From assembly GCA_003661125.1 (NCBI GenBank), contig QMVO01000075.1, forward strand, positions 1-7,552: a DNA stretch of 7,552 nt. Direction: 5' to 3'. The notes beneath the pieces were generated by a model. That model saw only the letters and a program-made list of their open reading frames with translations. It was not told the DNA's origin and did not search any database. Below are positions 1-6,115 of this stretch, in pieces; position 1 is the first letter of the stretch; each line of letters opens with the position of its first letter. The DNA comes from Methanosarcinales archaeon. GTDB lineage: Archaea > Halobacteriota > Syntropharchaeia > Alkanophagales > Methanospirareceae. A program made the translations under genes and the position numbers.

Positions 1-10
1 CCCTTACTTC

Positions 11-291
11 CATCCCATAAACGGGGCCTCAGCGTTAATCCAGACATCCAACACCAACCCACCCAATTCTGTCCCATTAACGGGTCCTCTTTGTCCCATA
101 GACGGGGCCTCGCCCCTGTCCCATAGACGGGGCCTGCCGTGTTGCATAAACGGGGCAAGGCCCCGTAAACGGACGGTGCATTAACGAGTCCTCCCCGTCC
201 CACGGACGGCCCAAGGCCCCGCATACGGACGGTGCATTAACGGGGCCTGTTTCACAAGGCCCCGAATTTAGCCTTTGTATAGACGGAGCCT
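11..291. repeat. Cluster of short GC-rich repeats in both orientations
   Basis: At least seven forward copies of a motif near TGTCCCATAGACGGGGCCT lie at about 13-29, 71-88, 92-110, 117-135, 176-192, 232-248 and 274-291, with a partial copy at 141-156. Inverted copies (AGGCCCCG...) start at 157, 213 and 256. The stretches 157-192 and 213-248 are 36-base direct repeats differing at four positions, 56 bases apart. Copies pair into perfect hairpins: 150-156 with 160-166 (3-base loop), and 241-248 with 257-264 (8-base loop). The GC content contrasts sharply with the AT-rich genes that follow. No reading frame runs through the cluster and the spacing is irregular. It is probably a genomic intergenic repeat family; its function is unknown. 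Confidence 0.85.
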
Positions 292-600
292 GTTTGTGTT
301 ATAACTACAGGATCCTCATCTCCCTTCTTCCTTTTCCCGCCCCACCTGATTCCAATTTTAGACAATGGCAGAGGAAAAGTAACGATAAAGAGTGGCGTAA
401 GGGTAAATCTCGCATTCACAAATAGAAACTGGGTTACAGGGAAGACCCATATAGACAGCGCATTACAAACGTTGAAGAAAGGATTATCAGCCTTGTTAGA
501 GATATTCAAAGCAGTCGCTAGAATAATTGCAAAAGTTGTGAGTATGCTTATTGATGTGATAAAGGATATCATCAAAAAAAGCATTAAATCCTATCCTTGA
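283..600 (+). pseudogene. 5' fragment of a membrane protein gene, start lost, frameshifted from 638-1564
   Basis: This open frame runs from just after a TAG at 280-282 to a TGA at 598-600. It has no ATG before 544, and no ribosome binding site is visible. It reads like protein: a strand-like stretch (GRGKVTIKSGVRVNLAFTN) from about 373, then amphipathic helices rich in I, L, V, A and K (SALLEIFKAVARIIAKVV, residues from about 487). The next frame is open from 563 and continues the same helical pattern (IKKALNPILEQVKKGIEKFF) if one A is dropped from the A7 run at 574-580. I infer that it is the N-terminal part of the protein encoded at 638-1564. Its 5' end abuts the repeat cluster, so the original start is probably gone. 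A sequencing error at the homopolymer or slippage during expression are alternatives for the frame break. Confidence 0.6.
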
Positions 601-637
601 GCAGGTAAAGAAAGGTATTGAAAAATTCTTTAAGAAA

Positions 638-1564
638 TTGATTGATGCAATGATGCCGTTGATAGAGTTAATTGCTCAATTAGCCGATATGACAAAGAGT
701 ACTCGTTTAACAATAGAAGCCGAGACTTCTAATCTTCCAGATCCTATTGATACCAATTATATAAACTTCCTAATGATCATACCGACGGCAATAATGGCGG
801 TCCTTTTGATAATATCGGTCATTACCGGAGGTGTAGGTACAATACTTACAGAGGTGGTAAAACCATTTATAATGAATTTATTTATGACAGCTTTAACGAA
901 TAACATCCAGACGAGTGAAAGTTTTGATGTACTAAGAAATGTGATGGATGTAGAAGAAGCATTCTGTATTGGAATGAATGAAATTATGGAAATGCTTAAT
1001 CTAGATACAATTCTGGCTTTAATACTGATTCTATTTTCACTCCTTGGAATGTATCTTACCATGACAATATTTAAAGCTGCGAGAGCGAAAACACCAGAGG
1101 AGATAAAAAGGTTGCAAGAGAGGAGAAAAGAGCTATTTCAGCAGCGCCATAATTATTTTAAATATTTAATGGAACATAAAGACGAGAGATATAACCCGAA
1201 ATTCATTCATCAGATAGATGCCCTAATCATTAAGACTGAAAATAAAATAATACTTCTTGAGAACAATAAAGAAAAGTTAAGTGATTCTAAGTTGGTATTC
1301 TTTACCTTAATCTTTGGAGTGCTTTCAGTGATGATAAGTTTTATTCCATTAATATTGAAGAAAATAATGAAAGACCCAAAATTGCAAAAATATGCGAAAT
1401 ACGCTGTCACGAGTTTTGGTTTGGGAATGAGCATATATAATCTTATTCAATCTTATAAATTATTAAAAATAGTAAAACTTATTCCTAATCTTCTTTTGCT
1501 GTGCTATATATCGATTGGGCTGACATTATCATCTATTGGGCTTTCAATCTACCAATTCTTTTGA
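638..1564 (+). CDS. Multi-spanning membrane protein with central charged helix (C-terminal part of a broken gene)
   Basis: Counting from the TTG at 638 it has 308 residues. No ribosome binding site precedes that TTG and the frame is open back to 563, so this start is only nominal; the gene probably began further upstream in the frame of 283-600. Hydrophobic spans lie at about residues 42-64, 122-143, 219-241, 255-273 and 280-305. A highly charged, probably coiled-coil helix (about 151-217, TPEEIKRLQERRKELFQQR) sits between the second and third spans. The N-terminal region is amphipathic helix. The stop codon shares its A with the next gene's ATG, implying one transcript. I recognise no family. 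It lacks the PH-like pattern of the downstream genes, so it may be an anchor or scaffold, or an unrelated remnant beside the repeats. Confidence 0.7.
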   Translation: MIDAMMPLIELIAQLADMTKSTRLTIEAETSNLPDPIDTNYINFLMIIPTAIMAVLLIISVITGGVGTILTEVVKPFIMNLFMTALTNNIQTSESFDVLRNVMDVEEAFCIGMNEIMEMLNLDTILALILILFSLLGMYLTMTIFKAARAKTPEEIKRLQERRKELFQQRHNYFKYLMEHKDERYNPKFIHQIDALIIKTENKIILLENNKEKLSDSKLVFFTLIFGVLSVMISFIPLILKKIMKDPKLQKYAKYAVTSFGLGMSIYNLIQSYKLLKIVKLIPNLLLLCYISIGLTLSSIGLSIYQFF

Positions 1565-2277
1565 TGGTGGTGAAGATATTGCAGATTAGAGTGCCGGGTA
1601 TTGAACACAAATATATTAAAATAATACCGGCTCCACAAAGTCTTCGGATGTATTTTGTTGGGAGTATGATTTTAGCCACTGCTTTTATTCTTTTCTGGGA
1701 CGGTTTAATGATTTACGTTTTTATTGTTTATGGATCATTGGGCTTGACGGGGCTGCTATGCACATTGTTTCTTAACTTTCTTGTGTTTCTTATGTATTAT
1801 ATACTTGTCTGGACACCATACTATTATCTTAAAAACGACGGAAAATACGCTATCAAGAAGTTCCGAGAATCTTATAAAAAGGGTAAGTTATGGAAGTTTA
1901 TATGTGGTACTCGAATGGAGAGAGATGGGACTGAATACAATGTTCTGGTATTTAAAAAGGGTTTTTCACATTATCCAATAGAAGTTTGGATTCCTAGGAA
2001 GAGACATGAGTTTCTCAGCATAAATATTGTAGCAAGAATCTTGCCTGGATACCATCCGGCAAAGGAAGGCTTTTTAAGAAAGTTTGACCCGCTTAAGAAA
2101 CTTGAAAAGGTCTCAAGAAGAAAGGGGGATAAATGGGTCATACAGTTTAAAGATGCAGAGTTTGAATTAACGGAGGAAGAATATGAAGATTTGGAATTCC
2201 TATTACTTCTGTACAAGAGGGTACTGAAGAATCTGGTAGAGAAGGGAGAACCTTATGATGATGAACCTGCCTTTTAA
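1564..2277 (+). CDS. Small membrane protein: two helices plus cytosolic domain
   Basis: I start this gene at ATG 1564, which overlaps the upstream TGA by one base (TGATG). This implies translational coupling and explains why no ribosome binding site is seen. A GTG in frame at 1501 would lengthen it by 21 residues but would overlap the upstream gene. The product is 237 residues: a short basic N-terminus, membrane spans at about 30-56 and 59-85, then a soluble domain of about 150 residues rich in K, R, E and aromatics. The last 35 residues are a strand (WVIQFKDAEFEL) followed by an acidic-to-hydrophobic helix (TEEEYEDLEFLLLLYKRVL). This strand-then-helix ending matches the downstream paralogues, so it is probably a diverged member of the same array, although the IP motif is not evident. 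No catalytic motif is visible; function unknown. Confidence 0.75.
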   Translation: MVVKILQIRVPGIEHKYIKIIPAPQSLRMYFVGSMILATAFILFWDGLMIYVFIVYGSLGLTGLLCTLFLNFLVFLMYYILVWTPYYYLKNDGKYAIKKFRESYKKGKLWKFICGTRMERDGTEYNVLVFKKGFSHYPIEVWIPRKRHEFLSINIVARILPGYHPAKEGFLRKFDPLKKLEKVSRRKGDKWVIQFKDAEFELTEEEYEDLEFLLLLYKRVLKNLVEKGEPYDDEPAF

Positions 2278-2452
2278 GAGGTCCAGTAATTTATTGTGGG
2301 GAGTAAGGAGAGGTAGGGAGTGGCTCACCGAGAGAAAAGTGGTTATGTGGGGTGTATTGGAACATATATTGTTATGGCTTGACGTTATAACAAGTATAAT
2401 GAGATTACGAAGAATTACTATCAATTATATTTGCAAATGTAGGGCGATATAA
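2255..2452 (+). CDS. Possible 65-residue small ORF bridging two membrane-protein genes
   Basis: ATG 2255 follows AAGGGAG (2242-2248) at a good 6-base spacing. The frame overlaps the end of the upstream gene by 23 bases, and its TAA (2450-2452) shares a base with the next gene's ATG, so it fills the gap exactly. The product would be basic and rich in W and R. Against it: bases 2281-2371 are related to noncoding trailers elsewhere in the window, and the homologous stretch at 6618-6664 aligns in a different codon phase. It may be a coupling leader peptide or simple chance. Confidence 0.22.
   Translation: MMMNLPFKRSSNLLWGVRRGREWLTERKVVMWGVLEHILLWLDVITSIMRLRRITINYICKCRAI
2281..2325 (+). repeat. 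Trailer element, copy 1 (quasi-palindrome plus G-runs)
   Basis: The core GTAATTTATTG (2286-2296) is followed by GGGGAGTAAGGAG and more G-runs, three bases after the preceding TAA. The consensus over six copies is close to CCTGTAATTCATTGCGGG, then GAGTA, then GGGT/GGTGG-rich sequence. All copies lie at or just after a stop codon on the coding strand. Bases 2349-2371 (GGGGTGTATTGGAACATATA) also resemble 6640-6664 downstream of copy 5, so similarity extends beyond the core. Confidence 0.6.
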
Positions 2453-3006
2453 TGAAATGTAGAATGAATAGAGGAGAATCACTCATTGCATTGAAATCTA
2501 ATTTACCCCAAGAGAATATTTTTGTTCAGTATATCATACTTATTGTACTGGTAACCCTCCTGATAGCTAATAGTTATTATGGAATTACATATTCGTATAA
2601 AATAAAGAATCTATTAAATCTCGTAGGAGTAGTAGGGTTGGATGTTGTATTTATTATACTTCTTGTGTTTCTCGTTAGCTTTGAAAAATCTATGATTTAC
2701 GAAAACGGCATAACCAGTGTGAGGTCAAACCTCTACGATAAATTGAAAGGGGCCTCATTTGTGCCTTATAGCAGAATAAAAAATATCTTTTATAATATTA
2801 ATTCAGATGGCAAATATGAATATATTCTGGTATGCAACTCCCAGAAACCATTATTGCCGCCTTTTACTCTATGGATTTATGGGGCGACAAACATGAAAAC
2901 GTTAGCAGAATATCTAGAACGCAACACTAATGCCAGATGGATAAAGAGGGATCTTAAAGAAACATTGAGGGACGTTATTATTTATCTCTCCCAGGAAGCG
3001 TCGTAA
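2452..3006 (+). CDS. Membrane protein with two helices and a PH-like C-terminal domain
   Basis: This is a 184-residue protein with membrane spans at about 24-45 and 55-77. A cytosolic domain of about 105 residues follows, containing IYENGITSV (82-90) and SFVPYSRIKNIFY (102-114), then beta strands and a helix (MKTLAEYLERN). The pair of patterns (aromatic, acidic, GI; then F-[IV]-P-[YF]-x-x-I-[KR]) recurs at matching positions in the proteins at 5205, 6116 and 6864. This strand-rich plan with a closing helix is what bacterial PH-like domains look like, a fold assignment by inference. ATG 2452 is used; ATG 2464 is an alternative 12 bases downstream. Its TAA lies inside trailer copy 2. No enzymatic residues stand out; a structural or regulatory membrane role is likely. 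Confidence 0.8.
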   Translation: MKCRMNRGESLIALKSNLPQENIFVQYIILIVLVTLLIANSYYGITYSYKIKNLLNLVGVVGLDVVFIILLVFLVSFEKSMIYENGITSVRSNLYDKLKGASFVPYSRIKNIFYNINSDGKYEYILVCNSQKPLLPPFTLWIYGATNMKTLAEYLERNTNARWIKRDLKETLRDVIIYLSQEAS

Positions 3007-3176
3007 TTCATTTCAGTGAGTACGAGAGGTTAGTATAAAAGCGTGGTGGATGCAATCCATTTAATTGAAAATGATAGACTTAATCCCAGCGACGCCGATT
3101 AAGCCGTTGCCAGCTAGAAATCCTTTGTGCAATTCTGAATAGAGAGCAGAGAGTACTGATTCTAACAATGGTAGAG
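3003..3176 (+). repeat. Long intergenic repeat, copy 1 (begins with trailer element copy 2)
   Basis: This block matches 6619-6796 in order and nearly equal spacing: GTAATTCATT...GAGTA at its start; CCATTTAATTGAAA (3057-3070, 13 of 14); AAGCCGTTGCC plus CTAG and AATC (3101-3122, 20 of 22); TGCAATTC (3128-3135); TCTAACAATGGTAGAG (3161-3176, 15 of 16). It contains a perfect 6-bp stem, CTTAAT 3079-3084 with ATTAAG 3098-3103. Reading frames are not preserved between the two copies, so it is noncoding. It starts within the stop codon of the preceding gene and ends just before the next gene. Confidence 0.75.
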
Positions 3177-3237
3177 AATGGTGCTGTCTTTTATCATAAA
3201 TACGGAGGTGGAAATATTAAAAACTGGAAAGATTGAC

Positions 3238-3738
3238 ATGAAGAAACTGGGAAAGGTATTCTCTTACATATTTGGGTTAATTATTGGAGTTGCTATCATA
3301 ATGGTGGTTAAAGTTGGGGGAAAAACATGGTTAATACTCTTTATTAGTCTTTTGGGGATATTACAGGCGACGATATTCTTAAACACATGTTTAAAAACTA
3401 AAAACTCACAAAAAGGAGAAGATGAAGTTTCAAATGGTTTTTATATTAAACTTCAATACATTAGCATTTTAACATTCGGTTCTCTTATAATGATCTCATA
3501 CAAAATATTACTTGAATATATAAACTTGAACCAATATATTTCAAAATCTTTCCTTGTTCTGGTAATTCTATTATTTCTGTTTCTCAGTGTGTTCTCGTCC
3601 ATTAAGGGAGAAACACCTACAGCCCCAATTTCTTATGAATCTGTTCGTTGTCCCTATTGTGGCAGTCTGTTAAGGGTGGATGATATTGATACCTTGGTTA
3701 TTGAATGTCCACATTGCGGGAAGAAACTCAAACTATGA
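3238..3738 (+). CDS. Four-helix membrane protein with C-terminal zinc ribbon
   Basis: From ATG 3238 the product has 166 residues. GGAAAG (3226-3231) lies six bases upstream, which supports this start. The same frame is open from ATG 3178 and would add 20 residues; a stronger GGAGGTG at 3204-3210 is not correctly spaced for any standard start codon. Four hydrophobic spans are visible (in the longer numbering about 27-46, 51-71, 93-113 and 121-141). They are followed by a C-terminal zinc ribbon, CPYC...CPHCGKK, with cysteines at 158, 161, 177 and 180. Such treble-clef/rubredoxin-like knuckles bind one zinc and usually serve protein or nucleic-acid contacts. It lacks the PH-like pattern of its neighbours, so it is the odd member of the array. 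Trailer copy 3 follows its stop codon. Confidence 0.8.
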   Translation: MKKLGKVFSYIFGLIIGVAIIMVVKVGGKTWLILFISLLGILQATIFLNTCLKTKNSQKGEDEVSNGFYIKLQYISILTFGSLIMISYKILLEYINLNQYISKSFLVLVILLFLFLSVFSSIKGETPTAPISYESVRCPYCGSLLRVDDIDTLVIECPHCGKKLKL

Positions 3739-3743
3739 TAATT

Positions 3744-3835
3744 AAAGGGTTCCGCAATAGAAACCCTGTAATTCATTGCGGGAGTAGGAGGGTTGGGGGA
3801 ATGGAACCCTTTGAGAACCCCCTCCCCTTCCCCCA
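3744..3835 (+). promoter_or_regulatory. Structured 3'/leader RNA with competing stems (includes trailer element copy 3)
   Basis: Six bases after the stop codon, AAAGGGTTCC (3744-3753) is a perfect 10-base complement of GGAACCCTTT (3803-3812). Inside it, AACCCT (3762-3767) can pair with AGGGTT on either side (3746-3751 or 3789-3794), and CCGCAAT (3752-3758) with ATTGCGG (3775-3781). TGGGGGAA (3794-3801) pairs perfectly with TTCCCCCA (3828-3835), which blocks part of the other folds. The trailer core GTAATTCATT is at 3768-3777. Mutually exclusive stems fit an attenuator, processing site or terminator-like switch; no ligand-binding family is recognised. Confidence 0.5.
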
Positions 3836-3898
3836 TCTGATAAACTTGTCCTGCCTGTGTTTTCGGTTGTGAAATCTGGTTTAATATTGTGTCTCTTG

Positions 3899-3972
3899 GG
3901 CTATCAATAGCCTCTTCTGGAATGTCCTTAGTTGGTTTGAAGGAGTCCATGGACTCATGACCGTTAATGACC
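3899..3972. promoter_or_regulatory. Palindromes and direct repeat upstream of the 384-residue gene
   Basis: GGCTAT-CA-ATAGCC (3899-3912) is a near-perfect dyad, GAGTCCATGGACTC (3943-3956) is a perfect 14-base palindrome, and ATGACC is repeated at 3957-3962 and 3967-3972, ten bases apart (about one helical turn). They lie 30-105 bases before the ATG at 4004. This density of dyads fits an operator, though hairpins in a leader RNA are equally possible. Confidence 0.35.
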
Positions 3973-4003
3973 TCTTGAGATTTGAAAATGTGGGGTATAC
4001 CGG

Positions 4004-5158
4004 ATGATTGGGAAAAGTTTCATAAAATCAAGAAATGATGATAAGCTAAAGAATTATTCCACACTAAACATTCCTCAATCTCATGCGAAGGTTTACAATC
4101 ACGTTAAAAAAACTCTACGGGATATGGTGAAAACTACAGCAATCAAATTTTTTATACTATTTATTGTCTTGCCACTCCCGATATCAGTTGAACTGTTAAT
4201 AAACAAAGCGGTCCATATACCATTGCTTACGTTCGTATACCTTTACTCTTCTTTCTTAATGTTTCTCCTCATTTATTTGGCATTTTTAACTAATACACGT
4301 AATAATCTTCATGCCAATTTAAAACACATGGAGGATTCTATTGTATTAAGTATTCCAAGGAAATGGACATTAAATGTTTTTGGCTTATTAATGTGCTTAA
4401 AAAAATCTAAAATAAATTATATGACATCAAAAATCTCTTTGTTAAAGTATCCTTTTATACCTATATATGAAATGATCCTGCCAAAAAAAGGTATTTATGT
4501 TGGAATCTACAACCTAAAAACAATTAGGAAGAGATTTATTTTATTGTATCCTGTAAGTAATCTTGATAAGAATATTATTAAAAAAATATACAAGTGTGTT
4601 GTGGGGGGTTATAGTGAGTCAACAATTAAAAACGAAATTCACTCTTATTATGTAAGACATGACTTCTATTTTGACCAGTATAAAAGACTCATTAGGCTTA
4701 TAGCTTGTTTATTTTATCCGGTGTTGTTCATTCTAATTCTGCTGGGCTATGTTCTGGGAGAATACATCTTAATTATAGGGATGGTTCCATTTCCTGCTAT
4801 ACTCTTTTTTATTCTCATTAGTTATTTAAAAGTCCGGCTTCAAAAATATAGAGTTTTCCACATTATTTTTTCACAAGGTGCAATTATGATCATTGCTACT
4901 AAAGAGAATCTTATTTTAACCCCCGCTTCAATAGTGGGAATGAGGAAACTAAACACTCGATTACCGCTTATAGAAATTAGTTACAAAGGAGGAAGTCCCT
5001 CTAGGACTGCTAGGTGGAAACTTATGTTAGATGAGAAAAGCGTTGAAAAGTTGTTGGAATGGTGGGAAGAGAACAAGAATGTTGATCCTGAGATTCAAAA
5101 AGCTGCTTTTAGGAGATTCGAAAGTATAATGCATCCTTATGTATCTGAAAACCAGTGA
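4004..5158 (+). CDS. Four-helix membrane protein with duplicated helix-pair/PH-like architecture
   Basis: This 384-residue protein is about twice the length of its neighbours and looks like two of their units in tandem. Spans lie at about 47-66 and 74-95, with a cytosolic domain at about 109-200 (starting EDSIVLSIPRKW, ending with helix NLDKNIIKKIYKC). A second pair of spans at about 231-250 and 253-275 is followed by a second domain at about 286-357 (IIFSQGAIMIIATKENL, ending with helix EKSVEKLLEWWEENK). A 25-residue charged tail completes it. The matching order and spacing support internal duplication or gene fusion, but sequence identity between the halves is not obvious. ATG 4004 follows only a weak GGGGT. 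The next gene starts 46 bases after its stop with no trailer element between, so the two are probably cotranscribed. Function unknown. Confidence 0.8.
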   Translation: MIGKSFIKSRNDDKLKNYSTLNIPQSHAKVYNHVKKTLRDMVKTTAIKFFILFIVLPLPISVELLINKAVHIPLLTFVYLYSSFLMFLLIYLAFLTNTRNNLHANLKHMEDSIVLSIPRKWTLNVFGLLMCLKKSKINYMTSKISLLKYPFIPIYEMILPKKGIYVGIYNLKTIRKRFILLYPVSNLDKNIIKKIYKCVVGGYSESTIKNEIHSYYVRHDFYFDQYKRLIRLIACLFYPVLFILILLGYVLGEYILIIGMVPFPAILFFILISYLKVRLQKYRVFHIIFSQGAIMIIATKENLILTPASIVGMRKLNTRLPLIEISYKGGSPSRTARWKLMLDEKSVEKLLEWWEENKNVDPEIQKAAFRRFESIMHPYVSENQ

Positions 5159-5204
5159 AATGGTCATTTTCTAAAGATAGGCTTTGGTTTGAAGGAACGG
5201 AGGA

Positions 5205-5915
5205 ATGTATGGCATGTGGTCTGATGGGGGAAGGAATGCTATCTTCACAGAAAAAGCATTTTCATTAGCAAAAATCAGAAGAGATTATTTATCTACTATG
5301 TTAATAGGAATATTTGTATTTTCACTAATTATATTTATTCTACTATTCTTGTTAATCAACAGGAATCCAGTCAGGCAATATGATATATCTCACCAGCCAC
5401 TGGATATTGTGATTGGCTTTCTGATGATTTTTTTATTCGTAATAAACCTCCTGCTCCTACCTTATGTCATTCTAAGGTTTTATGTTTATAACTTTTCAAA
5501 ATTAAAGAGTCCATTTAAAGTATATGAAGATGGGCTCAAGATAAACGGCAGTGCAGATTTTAGACTTATTAGAGGAACAAAATCTTTGTTTATACCGTAT
5601 TCTAATATAAGGAAGTTGATTTATGTTCATCCAAGTCGTTATCTTCTACGAAAGAGAAAAGGAAAATATCATAAAGTGGCAATATTTGCACTGATGAATG
5701 AGAATAACAGTGAACATGACGTTCCAAGAACTCCAACACTACTTAAAAGGGAAGGAGAAAAGCATATGCGAGGAGCAATCCAGATCTATGAAGGTTATAC
5801 AGATAACCCGTTACTCATGCAGGAGATACTGAGAACCATATCGGCTGGGAATAGAATAGAATTAGCGATTAGGACATGGGATCAGGTTATTTTAAACCGT
5901 GGACGGGTGGAATGA
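5205..5915 (+). CDS. Membrane protein with two helices and a PH-like C-terminal domain (long variant)
   Basis: The product is 236 residues from ATG 5205. The strong CGGAGG ends at 5203, only one base before that ATG; the in-frame ATG at 5214, ten bases after the motif, is the better-spaced start and would give 233 residues. Spans lie at about 31-52 and 68-91. The cytosolic domain carries VYEDGLKIN (106-114) and SLFIPYSNIRKLIY (127-140), the clearest match to the protein encoded at 2452. A basic loop (RYLLRKRKGKYHK, about 145-157) and a longer charged insertion (about 165-190) precede the final helix, making it longer than its paralogues. The basic loop could contact lipid head groups or a partner, by analogy with PH domains only. 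Confidence 0.8.
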   Translation: MYGMWSDGGRNAIFTEKAFSLAKIRRDYLSTMLIGIFVFSLIIFILLFLLINRNPVRQYDISHQPLDIVIGFLMIFLFVINLLLLPYVILRFYVYNFSKLKSPFKVYEDGLKINGSADFRLIRGTKSLFIPYSNIRKLIYVHPSRYLLRKRKGKYHKVAIFALMNENNSEHDVPRTPTLLKREGEKHMRGAIQIYEGYTDNPLLMQEILRTISAGNRIELAIRTWDQVILNRGRVE

Positions 5916-5935
5916 GATGGATCATGTTAAAGAAG

Positions 5936-5976
5936 CCCTATAATTTATTGGGAAGAGTGGGTGGTGAATAAAGGGA
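5936..5976 (+). repeat. Trailer element, copy 4
   Basis: CCCTATAATTTATTGGG (5936-5952) is a near-perfect palindrome lying 20 bases after the TGA. It is followed by G-runs (GAGTGGGTGGTG, then AAAGGGAGG). More G-runs at 6003-6020 (GGGAGGGGGCCAGGGTGG) in the same gap could form a quadruplex on the coding strand. Confidence 0.6.
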
Positions 5977-6115
5977 GGCAGAAGTCGGCGAAAGAGCGGA
6001 ATGGGAGGGGGCCAGGGTGGTTCGTAGTTCAAGCAATTTAAATCGGTTGGCTTAGAGTAGACCACGGCAAATAACTTTAGATACTTATGTGAAGACTTCA
6101 CAAGGAGGGCCTTTA

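Noticed and set aside
1..291. CRISPR array
   Set aside because: Repeat copies vary in sequence, spacing and orientation, spacers are not of uniform length, and no cas gene is present.
252..584. 110-residue frame on the - strand with hydrophobic segments
   Set aside because: It lies opposite the coding-like frame at 283-600 and starts within its reverse complement. Its hydrophobicity mirrors the amphipathic + strand helices, it runs into the repeat cluster, and no ribosome binding site is evident.
2379..2400. Bacterial promoter TTGACG...TATAAT before the 2452 gene
   Set aside because: The spacing between the two hexamers is only ten bases, far below the usual 16-18, and no better -35 lies at the right distance from TATAAT.
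3034..3041. TATAAAAG as a promoter in the long intergenic repeat
   Set aside because: The matching position in the second repeat copy does not keep the motif, so it is probably chance.
3654..3950. 98-residue frame on the - strand
   Set aside because: It is antisense to the zinc-ribbon region and the structured gap. It is proline-rich because of the C/G tracts and has no independent support.
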